Assembly: GCF_013416525.1 (NCBI RefSeq)
Contig: NZ_JACCEM010000001.1
Coordinates: forward strand, 434,001 to 498,000
Length of the DNA: 64,000 nt
Direction of reading: 5' to 3'
DNA from: Parapusillimonas granuli
GTDB taxonomy: Bacteria > Pseudomonadota > Gammaproteobacteria > Burkholderiales > Burkholderiaceae_B
In this document: positions 52,813 to 60,999 of the stretch, one piece after another
How the letters are laid out: each line of letters starts with the position of its first letter
How positions within the stretch are numbered: the stretch's first letter is position 1
The notes under the pieces: generated by a model
Databases searched by the model: none
What the model saw: the letters and a program-made list of their open reading frames with translations, nothing else
What the model was told of the DNA's origin: nothing
Program-made: the position numbers and the translations under genes

Positions 52813-53238
52813 ATGTCTATCGAAAAAGTTCTCTATCGCGCCCAGGCAACCGCCACCGGCGGGCGTGACGGCCGCGCGGTGTCGTCGGACGGCGTGCTGG
52901 ACGTCAAGCTGACGACCCCCGCCGAACTGGGCGGCGCGGGCGGCTCGGGTACCAATCCCGAACAGCTGTTCGCCGCCGGGTATTCGGCATGCTTCCTGGG
53001 GGCGCTGAAGCTGGTCGCCTCGCGGGAAAAGGTGGAGCTGCCCGCCGATACGAACATACAAGGCACGGTGGGCATCGGCCCCATCCCCACGGGTTTCGGC
53101 ATCGAGGTGGAACTGAAGATCTCGGTGCCCGGCCTGGACAAGGCCCAGGCCAAGGCGCTGGTCGACAAGGCCCACATCGTTTGCCCGTATTCCAACGCCA
53201 CGCGGGGCAATATCGACGTCACCCTGACCGTCGTCTGA
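52813..53238 (+). CDS. ohr: Ohr organic hydroperoxide reductase
   Basis: A 141-residue thiol peroxidase that detoxifies organic hydroperoxides with lipoamide or similar thiols. Both active-site cysteines are present: Cys60 ([13 protein letters not shown]) and Cys124 ([15 protein letters not shown]). The conserved arginine (GGRDGRAVS) and glutamate (NPEQLFAAG) that orient Cys60 are also visible. AAGGAG precedes the ATG. It is downstream of and probably controlled by ohrR, and convergent with tag across 6 bases. Confidence 0.97.
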   Translation: MSIEKVLYRAQATATGGRDGRAVSSDGVLDVKLTTPAELGGAGGSGTNPEQLFAAGYSACFLGALKLVASREKVELPADTNIQGTVGIGPIPTGFGIEVELKISVPGLDKAQAKALVDKAHIVCPYSNATRGNIDVTLTVV

Positions 53239-53244
53239 CCGGCA

Positions 53245-53814
53245 TCAACCCGGGCCCGCCAGCATGCCGTGGCGGAAGCAGTCGGTGGTGTGGTCCATGA
53301 AGCAGCCCACCGCCTGCAGATAGGATTGGCAGATGGTGGGCCCCACGAAGTTGAAGCCGGCCCGTTTCAGCGTGCGGCTCATCCGCTCCGCCTGGGGCGT
53401 GACCACGGGCACGCTCTGATGGTTTGGGTAGTGGTTGACGATGGGGCGCCCGCCCGTGAACGACCAGACCAGCTCGACGGGGTCGCGCAGCGCCAGCCAG
53501 GCCCGCGCATTCCGGCGGGCGGCGTTCAGCTTGAGGCGATTGCGGACGATGCCGGGATCCCGGAGCAGGGCTTCGATGTCGGCGTCGCGCATGCCGGCCA
53601 GCTTTTCCGGGTCGAAGCCGTAGAGCACTTCGCGATAGCGCGGCCGCTTTTTCAGGATGGTGATCCACGACAGCCCCGCCTGGAAGCCTTCGAGCAGCAG
53701 CATCTCGAAAAGATGCCGGGGGTCGCGGCTGGGCACACCCCACTCGTGGTCGTGGTAGGCGATGTAGTCGGGGTCGCCGCTGCACCAGCGGCATCGCTTG
53801 TAGTGGGCGTCCAT
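53245..53814 (-). CDS. tag: DNA-3-methyladenine glycosylase I
   Basis: A 189-residue base-excision enzyme that removes 3-methyladenine from alkylated DNA. Zinc-snap ligands are visible: Cys8 in KRCRWC, His21 in IAYHDHEWGVP, and the late His and Cys in FMDHTTDCF. The catalytic glutamate region is LLEGFQAGLSWITILKKR, and FNFVGPTICQSYLQAVG is typical. The ATG at 53814 is used since the protein begins at the zinc site; upstream open sequence overlaps dinB. The gene is divergent from dinB with a 48-base gap, placing two DNA-damage genes back to back. Confidence 0.96.
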   Translation of the reverse strand: MDAHYKRCRWCSGDPDYIAYHDHEWGVPSRDPRHLFEMLLLEGFQAGLSWITILKKRPRYREVLYGFDPEKLAGMRDADIEALLRDPGIVRNRLKLNAARRNARAWLALRDPVELVWSFTGGRPIVNHYPNHQSVPVVTPQAERMSRTLKRAGFNFVGPTICQSYLQAVGCFMDHTTDCFRHGMLAGPG

Positions 53815-53844
53815 GGCGTAAATGTAGCACTGCGCGCGCCCCTC

Positions 53845-53850
53845 TATAAT
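53845..53850 (+). promoter_or_regulatory. TATAAT element very close to the dinB start
   Basis: A perfect -10 TATAAT ends 12 bases before the dinB ATG. With initiation about 7 bases later, the leader would be only a few bases long, so the message could be nearly leaderless. No good -35 is seen, and there is no LexA-type CTGT-N8-ACAG in the 48-base gap. Confidence 0.45.
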
Positions 53851-53862
53851 CCGGTATCTATC

Positions 53863-55020
53863 ATGGATACCGAAAGCCCACGCCGCATCGCGCACCTGGA
53901 CATGGACGCCTTCTATGCGTCGGTGGAGCTGCTGCGCTACCCCGAATTGCGCGGCCTGCCGGTGGTCATAGGCGGGGGCGGCGCCTCGCAGCCCCGCACG
54001 CTGCCCGACGGCTCCAGGGTATTCACGCGCCTGGGCGCTTACGTCGGCCGGGGCGTGGTGACCACTTCCACCTACGAGGCCCGCGCGCTGGGCGTGTTCT
54101 CGGCCATGGGCATGATGAAGGCCGCGCAGCTTGCGCCCGAGGCGGTGCTGCTGCCGGTGGACTTCACCGCCTACCGCCATTATTCCCGGCTGTTCAAAAC
54201 CGCCGTCGCCGGTGTGGCCGGACACATCGAGAATCGCGGCATAGACGAGATCTACATCGATCTTACCGGGCATCCGGAGGAAACGGTGGCGTTGGCGCAG
54301 CGGATCAAGCAGGCGGTCAAGTCGGCCACGGGCCTGTCGTGTTCGATCGGCGTTTCGCCCAACAAGCTGTTGTCCAAGATCGCCTCGGATCTGGACAAGC
54401 CCGACGGGCTGACCATCATCGGTCCGGGCGACCTGGAAAAACGCATATGGCCCCTGCCGGTCGGCAAGGTGAACGGCATAGGCCCCAAGGCGAACGCCCG
54501 CCTGGCGGCGCTGGGCATCAGCACCATCCGCGACCTCGCGCATGCGCGCCCGGATCTGCTGCAGCGGCATTTCGGCCTGACCTACGCGCGCTGGCTGGTG
54601 GACGTGGCGCATGGCGTGGACGACAGGCCGGTGGTCACGCACTCGACGCCCAAGTCCATCAGCCGGGAAACCACGTTCGAACGGGATTTGCACGTGAAGC
54701 ATGACCGGGAGCTGCTGTCGCGGATTTTTCTGGAACTATGCGAGGATCTGGCGGGCGATCTGCGGCGCAAGGGTTATGTGGGCCGGACGATAGGCATCAA
54801 GCTGCGCTTCGATGATTTCAGGACGGTGACGCGCGATACGACGCTGACGGCGGCGACGTGGGACGCGGGGGTGATTCACCGGGCGGCGGGCTTATGCCTG
54901 AAGCGGGTGAGTTTCGATCATCGCCTGCGATTGCTGGGGGTGCGGGTGAGCAGCCTGGCGCCCGGGGGCGGGGCGGATGCGCCGGAGAGCGGGGCGCCGG
55001 TCCAGCTCAGCTTGTATTAG
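53863..55020 (+). CDS. dinB: DNA polymerase IV (Y family)
   Basis: A 385-residue translesion polymerase. Catalytic acids are in HLDMDAFYASVE and GIDEIYIDLTG; the helix-hairpin-helix-like region is NGIGPKANARLAALG; the little-finger domain follows. Compared with E. coli DinB there is an insertion of about 20 residues in the fingers (GGASQPRTLPDGSRVFTRLG), and the arginine/tyrosine pattern TTSTYEARALGVFSAM is intact. The C-terminus PVQLSLY fits the QLxLF clamp-binding motif, so it should bind the sliding clamp. It is divergent from tag. Confidence 0.95.
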   Translation: MDTESPRRIAHLDMDAFYASVELLRYPELRGLPVVIGGGGASQPRTLPDGSRVFTRLGAYVGRGVVTTSTYEARALGVFSAMGMMKAAQLAPEAVLLPVDFTAYRHYSRLFKTAVAGVAGHIENRGIDEIYIDLTGHPEETVALAQRIKQAVKSATGLSCSIGVSPNKLLSKIASDLDKPDGLTIIGPGDLEKRIWPLPVGKVNGIGPKANARLAALGISTIRDLAHARPDLLQRHFGLTYARWLVDVAHGVDDRPVVTHSTPKSISRETTFERDLHVKHDRELLSRIFLELCEDLAGDLRRKGYVGRTIGIKLRFDDFRTVTRDTTLTAATWDAGVIHRAAGLCLKRVSFDHRLRLLGVRVSSLAPGGGADAPESGAPVQLSLY

Positions 55021-55023
55021 GGT

Positions 55024-55896
55024 TCAGATCGCATACTCCAGCGCGGCCTCGTCCCCCACCGCGAGCCGCGCACCCGGCCCCGCGCCCGCCACCACCGCAT
55101 TGACGCCAAACAGCACGCCTTCCTCGAACCGGCGGTGTTGCGCCAGTGTCAGGCCGGGCTCGGGACGCGACTGCGCCGTGGCCTGATCGATATTCGGAAT
55201 CGGGCAGCGCGCACAGCGCTTCACGAAGGCCAGCGTCATGGGGCCGATGCGGACCGCGGACAGATAGTCCTCCTCGTAGGGTTCCAGGCCCTGCAGCACG
55301 ATGTTCGGCCTGAACCGATTCATCGGCACGGGCGGCTCGCCCTTGGCGGCCAGCTGCCGGTTGAGCTCGTCCAGCGAAGCCTGGTTCGCCACCAGAAAAG
55401 GGAAGCCGTCGGCGAAGCCGAAATGATGCTTTTCGGGGAACTCGGGCACCAGGTCATAATTGTGCAGCCGCCAATTGTGGACGTGTTCCGGGCTGGCGAT
55501 GCGCATGGCCAGCGGGTGTACGCGCAGCAGCCGGCAGGGCGTGCCCAGGAAACGGCTCAGCCATTCCGCCGCGCCGTCGCCCTCGTCGAAGCCCAGGGTG
55601 TCGCTGCGCCAGATTTTGACGGGAACCTGGGCGGGGTCATCGGTGTCGGTCAGCCAGGGCACGGTGTGCGCCGGCATGCCGGGCGCCGCGAGCACCAGGT
55701 CGTCGCCCGAGAAGCTTGGCCGTATCAGCGCCATGCGGGCGTGGCCGCGCTGGGTCATGAAAATGCCCTGCGCGTCCACGACCACCCATTGGCGGTCGCG
55801 GAACAGGCCGCCCTGGCTGACGGGGGAGTGTGCGTGATCGATGCCGGCGCATGATTTGACCGGATAGGAATGCAGGCTGAGTATCGTGGCGGTCAT
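55024..55896 (-). CDS. MOSC-domain protein (YcbX/mARC-like)
   Basis: A 290-residue protein: an N-terminal MOSC beta-barrel (ILSLHSYPVKSCAGIDHAHS, then GLFRDRQWVVVDAQGIFMTQR) and the MOSC domain with the conserved molybdenum-ligating cysteine region FVKRCARCPIPNID. Members such as YcbX reduce N-hydroxylated bases using the molybdenum cofactor. The usual C-terminal ferredoxin domain of E. coli YcbX is absent, so an outside electron donor is needed. The ATG at 55896 (MTATILSLHSYPVK) is used. It is convergent with dinB across 3 bases. Confidence 0.92.
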   Translation of the reverse strand: MTATILSLHSYPVKSCAGIDHAHSPVSQGGLFRDRQWVVVDAQGIFMTQRGHARMALIRPSFSGDDLVLAAPGMPAHTVPWLTDTDDPAQVPVKIWRSDTLGFDEGDGAAEWLSRFLGTPCRLLRVHPLAMRIASPEHVHNWRLHNYDLVPEFPEKHHFGFADGFPFLVANQASLDELNRQLAAKGEPPVPMNRFRPNIVLQGLEPYEEDYLSAVRIGPMTLAFVKRCARCPIPNIDQATAQSRPEPGLTLAQHRRFEEGVLFGVNAVVAGAGPGARLAVGDEAALEYAI

Positions 55897-55978
55897 GGTT
55901 GTGGTGAAGTGGGGGCCGAAATTCCGGCGTATCCGGCGATAATACCCGCTACACAAAACATACTGCAAAGGACGTTTC

Positions 55979-56893
55979 ATGCCCCTGATGGACTGGCTGG
56001 CGGCGTTGGTGCTCATTACCGCCTGGGGCCTGAATTTCGTGGTCATCAAGCTTGGCCTCAGCGAGATTCCGCCCCTGCTGCTGGGCGCCTTGCGGTTCGT
56101 CCTGGTGATCTTTCCCGCCATATTCTTCATCAAGTGCCCGCCGCTGCCCTGGCGGCTCATCGTGGCGTATGGCCTGACGATCAGCCTGGGCCAATTCGTC
56201 TTCCTGTTCACGGCCATGCACGTCGGCATGCCGGCCGGGCTGGCCTCGGTCGTGCTGCAGTCGCAGGCATTCTTCACCGTGCTGCTGGCGGCCGTGTTCA
56301 TGAAGGAAAGCGTGCGCTGGAACAATGTGCTGGGCGTCGCGGTGGCAGTCGCCGGCCTCGTCCTCATCGAGCAGGGCGCCCAGAGCGGCGACATGCCGCT
56401 GCTGGGGTTCTTCCTGACGCTGCTGGCGGCTTTTAGCTGGGCCATGGGAAACATGGTCGCCAAAAAAGCCGGCAAGGCCGACGTGCTCGGCCTGGTGGTG
56501 TGGGGCGCGCTGGTGCCGCCCTTGCCTTTCTTCGTCCTGTCGCTGGTGTTCGAAGGGCCGGAGGCCATCCGGCATAGCCTGGCCCACGTCAGCCCGGTCG
56601 GTATATTCGCGGTACTGTATTTGTCGCTGGCCGCGACCATCGTCGGCTACGTGCTGTGGGGCAGGCTGCTGGCCCGGCATCCCGCGAGCAAGGTCGCGCC
56701 CCTGAGCCTGCTGGTGCCGCTGGTCGGCCTGGTGTCGGCGTCCGTCTTCCTGGACGAGCGGCTGGGGGTCATTCAATGGCTGGGCGGCGGGGTGGTCATG
56801 CTGGGCCTCGCCGTCAATATATTCGGCCCCCGCGTCACGGACGGCCTCATCCGCCGCCGGCGGCGCGAGGCCGGGGGAACGCTACTGCGTTAA
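55979..56893 (+). CDS. eamA: EamA-family DMT transporter
   Basis: A 304-residue membrane protein with ten predicted segments in two EamA repeats (WGLNFVVIKLGLSEIPPLLL; WAMGNMVAKKAGKADVLGL). It resembles E. coli EamA (YdeD), an exporter of O-acetylserine and cysteine. The C-terminus has a basic tail RRRRREAGG. The substrate is not proven by the sequence. The aminotransferase gene follows on the same strand after 56 bases. Confidence 0.85.
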   Translation: MPLMDWLAALVLITAWGLNFVVIKLGLSEIPPLLLGALRFVLVIFPAIFFIKCPPLPWRLIVAYGLTISLGQFVFLFTAMHVGMPAGLASVVLQSQAFFTVLLAAVFMKESVRWNNVLGVAVAVAGLVLIEQGAQSGDMPLLGFFLTLLAAFSWAMGNMVAKKAGKADVLGLVVWGALVPPLPFFVLSLVFEGPEAIRHSLAHVSPVGIFAVLYLSLAATIVGYVLWGRLLARHPASKVAPLSLLVPLVGLVSASVFLDERLGVIQWLGGGVVMLGLAVNIFGPRVTDGLIRRRRREAGGTLLR

Positions 56894-56949
56894 AATCCCC
56901 GCGCAGGGCTTGCTGCCATTACCGCTACTTTTGACTACAGGATGCAAAA

Positions 56950-58140
56950 ATGAAATTTGATCGGTCGGGCGTGGACGCGCTCATGGAAATCACCTCGCGT
57001 CCCGAACTGGTTTTCGTGCGCGGACAGGGCTCGTGGCTGGAAGACCACAATGGCAAGCGATACCTCGACATCGTGCAGGGCTGGGCGGTGAACAGCCTGG
57101 GCCATTGCCCGCCCGAGCTGGTCAAGGCGGTGACCGACCAGGCGGCTTTGCTGATCAACCCGTCGCCCGCGTTCTACAACCAGCCGTCCATGGAACTGGC
57201 CAAGCGCCTCACCGGGGCATCCTGCTTCGATCGCATCTTCTTCGCCAACAGCGGCGCCGAAGCCAACGAAGGCGCCATCAAGCTGGCGCGCAAGTGGGGG
57301 CAGCTCAAGCGCAACGGGGCATACAAGATCATCACCTTCGACCACAGCTTCCATGGCCGCACGCTGGCGACCATGTCGGCATCGGGCAAGCCGGGCTGGG
57401 ACCGCATTTTCGCGCCGCAGGTCGAAGGCTTCCCCAAGGCCAATCTGAATGACCTGGAGTCGGTGCGCGCGCTCATCGACGACCAGACCGTGGCGATCAT
57501 GCTGGAGCCCGTGCAAGGCGAGGCCGGCGTCATTCCCGCCACGCGCGACTTCATGCGCGCGCTGCGCAAGCTGGCCGACGACAACGGCCTGCTTTTGATC
57601 GTGGACGAAGTGCAGACCGGCATGGGCCGCACGGGCAAGATGTTCGCCTACCAGCTCTCGGACATCACGCCCGACATCATGACGCTGGGCAAGGGCATAG
57701 GCGGCGGGGTGCCGCTGGCGGCCCTGTGCGCGCGTGCAGAGGTTTCGGTGTTCGCCCATGGGGATCAGGGCGGCACGTACAACGGCAACCCGCTCATGAC
57801 GGCGGCCGGCGTGGCGGTGTTCGACGCGCTGGCGGCGCCTGGCTTCCTGGATGCCGTCAATGCGCGCGCCGCGCAGCTGGCGCAGGGCCTGAACGCGCTG
57901 TCCGGCAAATGGGGCATGAAGGGCGAGCGCGGCGAAGGGCTGCTGCGCGCGCTGATGCTGGATCGCGACGACGGCCCGGCCATCGTCGATGCCGCGCGCG
58001 ATTGGTCGCCGGAAGGCATGCTGCTGAATGCGCCGCGCCCGAACCTGTTGCGTTTCATGCCGGCGCTGAACATCACCGAACAGGAAGTCGATCTGCTGCT
58101 GGCCAGGCTGGACGAGGTCATCGCCAAGGTCCGTTCCTGA
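56950..58140 (+). CDS. argD: Class III aminotransferase (acetylornithine aminotransferase-like)
   Basis: A 396-residue PLP enzyme of subgroup III. The PLP phosphate site is ANSGAEANEGAIKLARKWG, the aromatic stacking region THDHSFHGRTLATMSASG-like (DHSFHGRTLATMS), the aspartate in LLLIVDEVQTGMGRTGK, and the Schiff-base lysine in TLGKGIGGG. Length and motifs fit ArgD, which makes N-acetylornithine in arginine synthesis, though other omega-aminotransferases look alike. A clear intrinsic terminator follows at 58162. Confidence 0.88.
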   Translation: MKFDRSGVDALMEITSRPELVFVRGQGSWLEDHNGKRYLDIVQGWAVNSLGHCPPELVKAVTDQAALLINPSPAFYNQPSMELAKRLTGASCFDRIFFANSGAEANEGAIKLARKWGQLKRNGAYKIITFDHSFHGRTLATMSASGKPGWDRIFAPQVEGFPKANLNDLESVRALIDDQTVAIMLEPVQGEAGVIPATRDFMRALRKLADDNGLLLIVDEVQTGMGRTGKMFAYQLSDITPDIMTLGKGIGGGVPLAALCARAEVSVFAHGDQGGTYNGNPLMTAAGVAVFDALAAPGFLDAVNARAAQLAQGLNALSGKWGMKGERGEGLLRALMLDRDDGPAIVDAARDWSPEGMLLNAPRPNLLRFMPALNITEQEVDLLLARLDEVIAKVRS

Positions 58141-58161
58141 TCCGGGTTTCCGCGCGCAAGC

Positions 58162-58188
58162 AAGCCGCCGCAAGGCGGCTTTCTTTTA
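58162..58188 (+). terminator. Intrinsic terminator after the aminotransferase gene
   Basis: AAGCCGCC (58162-58169) and GGCGGCTT (58174-58181) form a perfect 8-bp stem with a GCAA tetraloop, followed by TTCTTTT. It ends transcription of the + strand gene. Its T-tract overlaps the stop codon (58186-58188) of the convergent small gene. Confidence 0.9.
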
Positions 58189-58359
58189 CGTGCTGAGCGC
58201 GGCGCGTTCTATCAGCGCTTCGATTTTGTCGGCATCGCCGATTTCCAGCATGGCCAGCAGCGCGAAGCGGCTGAGCATCCCCGCGGCGGCGCCTTCCCCC
58301 AGTTCGCCCAGGGTGTGGCACAGCTTCGTGTAGACTCGGTCCAGGTCGAGTTCGGTCAT
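58186..58359 (-). CDS. DUF2783-type small protein
   Basis: A 57-residue protein (starts MTELDLDRVYTKLCHTLGEL, contains SRFALLAMLEIGD and ends IERAALST). It matches the small DUF2783 proteins that accompany FAD aromatic hydroxylases in Burkholderiales. It overlaps the hydroxylase gene by 4 bases (ATGA, 58356-58359) and is the last gene of that unit. A helical cytosolic helper or assembly role is possible, but function is unknown. Confidence 0.75.
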   Translation of the reverse strand: MTELDLDRVYTKLCHTLGELGEGAAAGMLSRFALLAMLEIGDADKIEALIERAALST

Positions 58360-60086
58360 GGTTGGCCTCCGGTACGGCTGTTGGATGGATGCAGGATGCG
58401 TGTCGCGGCCCGTACGATGCCGTCCGGCCGCGCCGAGCGCCAGCGGCCGGCGACGTGGCCGTCGGGACGGACCAGGTAGGTGGCGCCGGCTTCGGCGTCG
58501 TACAGCCGGAAGGCCGCGCCGGTCGGGTCGAGCAGATGGACGCCCTGGGGAGCCGCGCCGGCGCCGCGGACGACCGGCAGGAGGTCGACGTCCACGCCCT
58601 CGCGCTGGAGCCGGGCATGGGCGTCGGCGACGTCGGCCGGCGCGCCCTGGCCCGCGTCGAAATGAAGGATCAGGAAGCGGCCCGGCGGCACATGGTCGCA
58701 CAGATGGCCGTCGAGCGGCGCGCGGGGCGGGGCATGCAGGACGACGGGCGCGTTGGGCAGCACGGTGCCGGCGGCCGGGCCGCCGCGGAAGGCGGCGTCT
58801 TCGCTGTCGGGGGCGTTGAGGCTGGAATCCGCATAGGCGATGGCGCTGGTCTGGCGCGGGTTGATCAGGCTGCGCACGCCCGGGGTATCGCCCGCCAGGC
58901 TGAGCACGGCTTCGCGCATGAGCTTGAAGGCGAAGGTGGGCGGCGCCATGAACTCGGTGCTTTTCATGCCGCTTTTCAGGTTCTCGTGGGCGGCGAACAC
59001 GCGTTCTTCGGAATAGCTGTCCAGCAGCGCGCGGTCGGCCTTGCCGTGCAGCACGGCCGCGAGCTTCCAGGCCAGGTTGTCGACGTCGTCGATGGCGGAA
59101 TTGGCGCCGCGCACGCCGAATATGGGAACGAGATGGGCGGCGTCGCCGGCGAACAGCACGCTGCCGTGCAGATAGCGCTCGAGCGTCAGGGCGTTGGCCT
59201 TGTAGATGGTGATCCACAGCGGCGACCATTCGCCCGTCTGGCCGATCATGTCCAGGTGGGCCTTGACGCGGGGCAGCACGTTCTCGGGCTTGACGGCTTC
59301 TTCGGGGTCTTCGCCTTCGCGCAGCTGATAGTCTATGCGCCAGACATTGTCGGGCTGCTTGTGCATCAATATGGTGGAGCCGGGATTCGAGGGCGGGTCG
59401 AACCAGGCCAGGCGTTCCGTGGGCAGGTCGGTTTCCAGTTCGATGTCGGCGACCACATAGCGGCCTTCATAGGCCGTGCCCTTCAGTTGCAGGCCCAGGG
59501 CCTCACGCATGAAACTGCGCCCGCCGTCGGCGGCGATGACCCAGTCGGCCTGGATTTCGTACCGGTCCCGGCCGCTTTCGACCTGCAGCAGCGCGCCCTG
59601 TTCATCGTTGGACGGCACGGCCGTGACCCGTGAGTTCCAGCGCAGGTCTATGGTGCCGGCCGCTTTTTCGCAAGCCTGCACGAGCGCTTCTTCCAGATAG
59701 TACTGCTGCATGTTGACCATGGGCGGCAGCTTCTGGTTTTGATCGTGCGGCATGGTGAAATGCAGCACCTCGCGGTCGCGGTAGTAGGACCGGCCGCCCG
59801 TCCATGGCAGCCCGACGGCCAGCAAGGCCTCGGCGACGCCCAGGCGGTCGTAGATTTCCAGGCTGCGCCGCGATATGCAGATGGCGCGGCTGCCGTAGCA
59901 GACGGTGTCGTCGGCCTCGATGACGACGGTCTTGACGCCTTGCGCGGCCAGGGCGAGCGCCGCGGTCAGGCCGGCGACGCCGCCGCCCACGACCACGACG
60001 GGGTGGGATTCGCGCGCGGCGCCGCCGCGCGGCGGGGCGCTGCGCTGTTTGAAATCGAAGGGATACGCTTTGAGCGCGGTATGCAT
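58356..60086 (-). CDS. FAD-dependent aromatic hydroxylase (MhpA/PheA-type)
   Basis: A 576-residue flavoprotein monooxygenase. The FAD GxGxxG motif is VVVVGGGVAGLTAALALAAQG; the DG motif is DWVIAADGGRSFMREALG; the second flavin motif is FAGDAAHLVPIFGVRGANSA. It has a thioredoxin-like C-terminal domain of about 150 residues as in MhpA and phenol 2-monooxygenases. It would hydroxylate a phenolic or phenylpropionate-like acid with NAD(P)H. It is first in a unit with the DUF2783 gene and is divergent from an IclR regulator. Confidence 0.9.
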   Translation of the reverse strand: MHTALKAYPFDFKQRSAPPRGGAARESHPVVVVGGGVAGLTAALALAAQGVKTVVIEADDTVCYGSRAICISRRSLEIYDRLGVAEALLAVGLPWTGGRSYYRDREVLHFTMPHDQNQKLPPMVNMQQYYLEEALVQACEKAAGTIDLRWNSRVTAVPSNDEQGALLQVESGRDRYEIQADWVIAADGGRSFMREALGLQLKGTAYEGRYVVADIELETDLPTERLAWFDPPSNPGSTILMHKQPDNVWRIDYQLREGEDPEEAVKPENVLPRVKAHLDMIGQTGEWSPLWITIYKANALTLERYLHGSVLFAGDAAHLVPIFGVRGANSAIDDVDNLAWKLAAVLHGKADRALLDSYSEERVFAAHENLKSGMKSTEFMAPPTFAFKLMREAVLSLAGDTPGVRSLINPRQTSAIAYADSSLNAPDSEDAAFRGGPAAGTVLPNAPVVLHAPPRAPLDGHLCDHVPPGRFLILHFDAGQGAPADVADAHARLQREGVDVDLLPVVRGAGAAPQGVHLLDPTGAAFRLYDAEAGATYLVRPDGHVAGRWRSARPDGIVRAATRILHPSNSRTGGQP

Positions 60087-60226
60087 GTCTTGCCCTCGTC
60101 GCTGACAGATGGATATGAGATTGGACCGATTTATTGTTATTCGATAATCAAGTCTATTTCCAAATCTGATTTAAGTCAATTTTCTTTTTAAATGAGATAA
60201 TTGTCGTTTTCCAGGAGGGCACCGCC

Positions 60227-60994
60227 ATTTCCAAGGACAAATCCGTCATCCACCGCGTCTCCGCCATCCTGTGCCTGTTCGGCCCGGAACGCGCGCTGAT
60301 CGGCATCGACGACATCGTCCAGGCGCTGGACATCAGCGCGGCGTCGGCGTACCGCTATGCGGCGGACATGGTCGAGGCCGGCCTGCTGTCGCGCCTGGCG
60401 GGGCGCTATCGCCTGGGCATGAAGATCATCGAGCTGGAATACCTGATCAGCACGGGCGATCCCATCATCGCCGCCGCGGGCGGCCTGATGGCGGACCTGG
60501 CGCGCGGCACCGGGGGCGACGTCCTGCTGTGCAACATGTACGACCGGACGCTGGTCAACGTGGCGCATGTCGCGGCCGGCAAGCCCATCCCTTTGCGCTA
60601 CAGCAAGGGTCTGCCCATGCCGCTGTTCAGGGGTTCGCAAGCCCATGTGGTGCTGGCCTTCATGGAGCGGCGCCGGCTGAAGCGCCTCTACGAGGCGGCG
60701 CTGCAGGACCCCGCTAGCCGGGACGACGCATTGCGCATGGGCGCCGACTGGGCCGCGTTTTCCCGCCGGCTGCGCCAGGTGCGCAAGCAAGGCCATTACG
60801 TCTCGCGGGGCGAGCTGGACCCGGGCGTCACCGGCATCGCCGCGCCGGTGTTCGGCGACGGCGAGATCCTGGGCAGCCTGGTGATCGTGCATGGCCGGGC
60901 GGGCATGGCCGAAGCCGAGGAAGCCGAGTTCGCAAAGCTGGCCATGGCCGCGGCGCGGCGGCTGTCCGACCGGATACAGGGAATCGCCGCCTGA
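60227..60994 (+). CDS. IclR-family regulator with probable ATT start codon
   Basis: A 255-residue regulator: helix-turn-helix (IGIDDIVQALDISAASAYRYA) and IclR effector domain (ARGTGGDVLLCNMYDRTLVNV, then LRQVRKQGHYVSRGELDPGVTG, IAAPVFGDGEILGSLVIV). The first in-frame ATG (60368) would delete the DNA-binding domain, and no ATG, GTG or TTG exists in frame before it down to the upstream stop. An ATT at 60227 lies 7 bases after a perfect AGGAGGG (60213-60219), so translation most likely starts there. It is divergent from the FAD hydroxylase gene and should control it. Confidence 0.85.
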   Translation: MSKDKSVIHRVSAILCLFGPERALIGIDDIVQALDISAASAYRYAADMVEAGLLSRLAGRYRLGMKIIELEYLISTGDPIIAAAGGLMADLARGTGGDVLLCNMYDRTLVNVAHVAAGKPIPLRYSKGLPMPLFRGSQAHVVLAFMERRRLKRLYEAALQDPASRDDALRMGADWAAFSRRLRQVRKQGHYVSRGELDPGVTGIAAPVFGDGEILGSLVIVHGRAGMAEAEEAEFAKLAMAAARRLSDRIQGIAA

Positions 60995-60999
60995 ATCGT

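Noticed and set aside
60087-60226. Short TTAT-TCG-ATAA palindrome in the AT-rich region before the IclR gene
   Set aside because: The arms are 4 bp and other equally weak repeats are present; no operator can be chosen.
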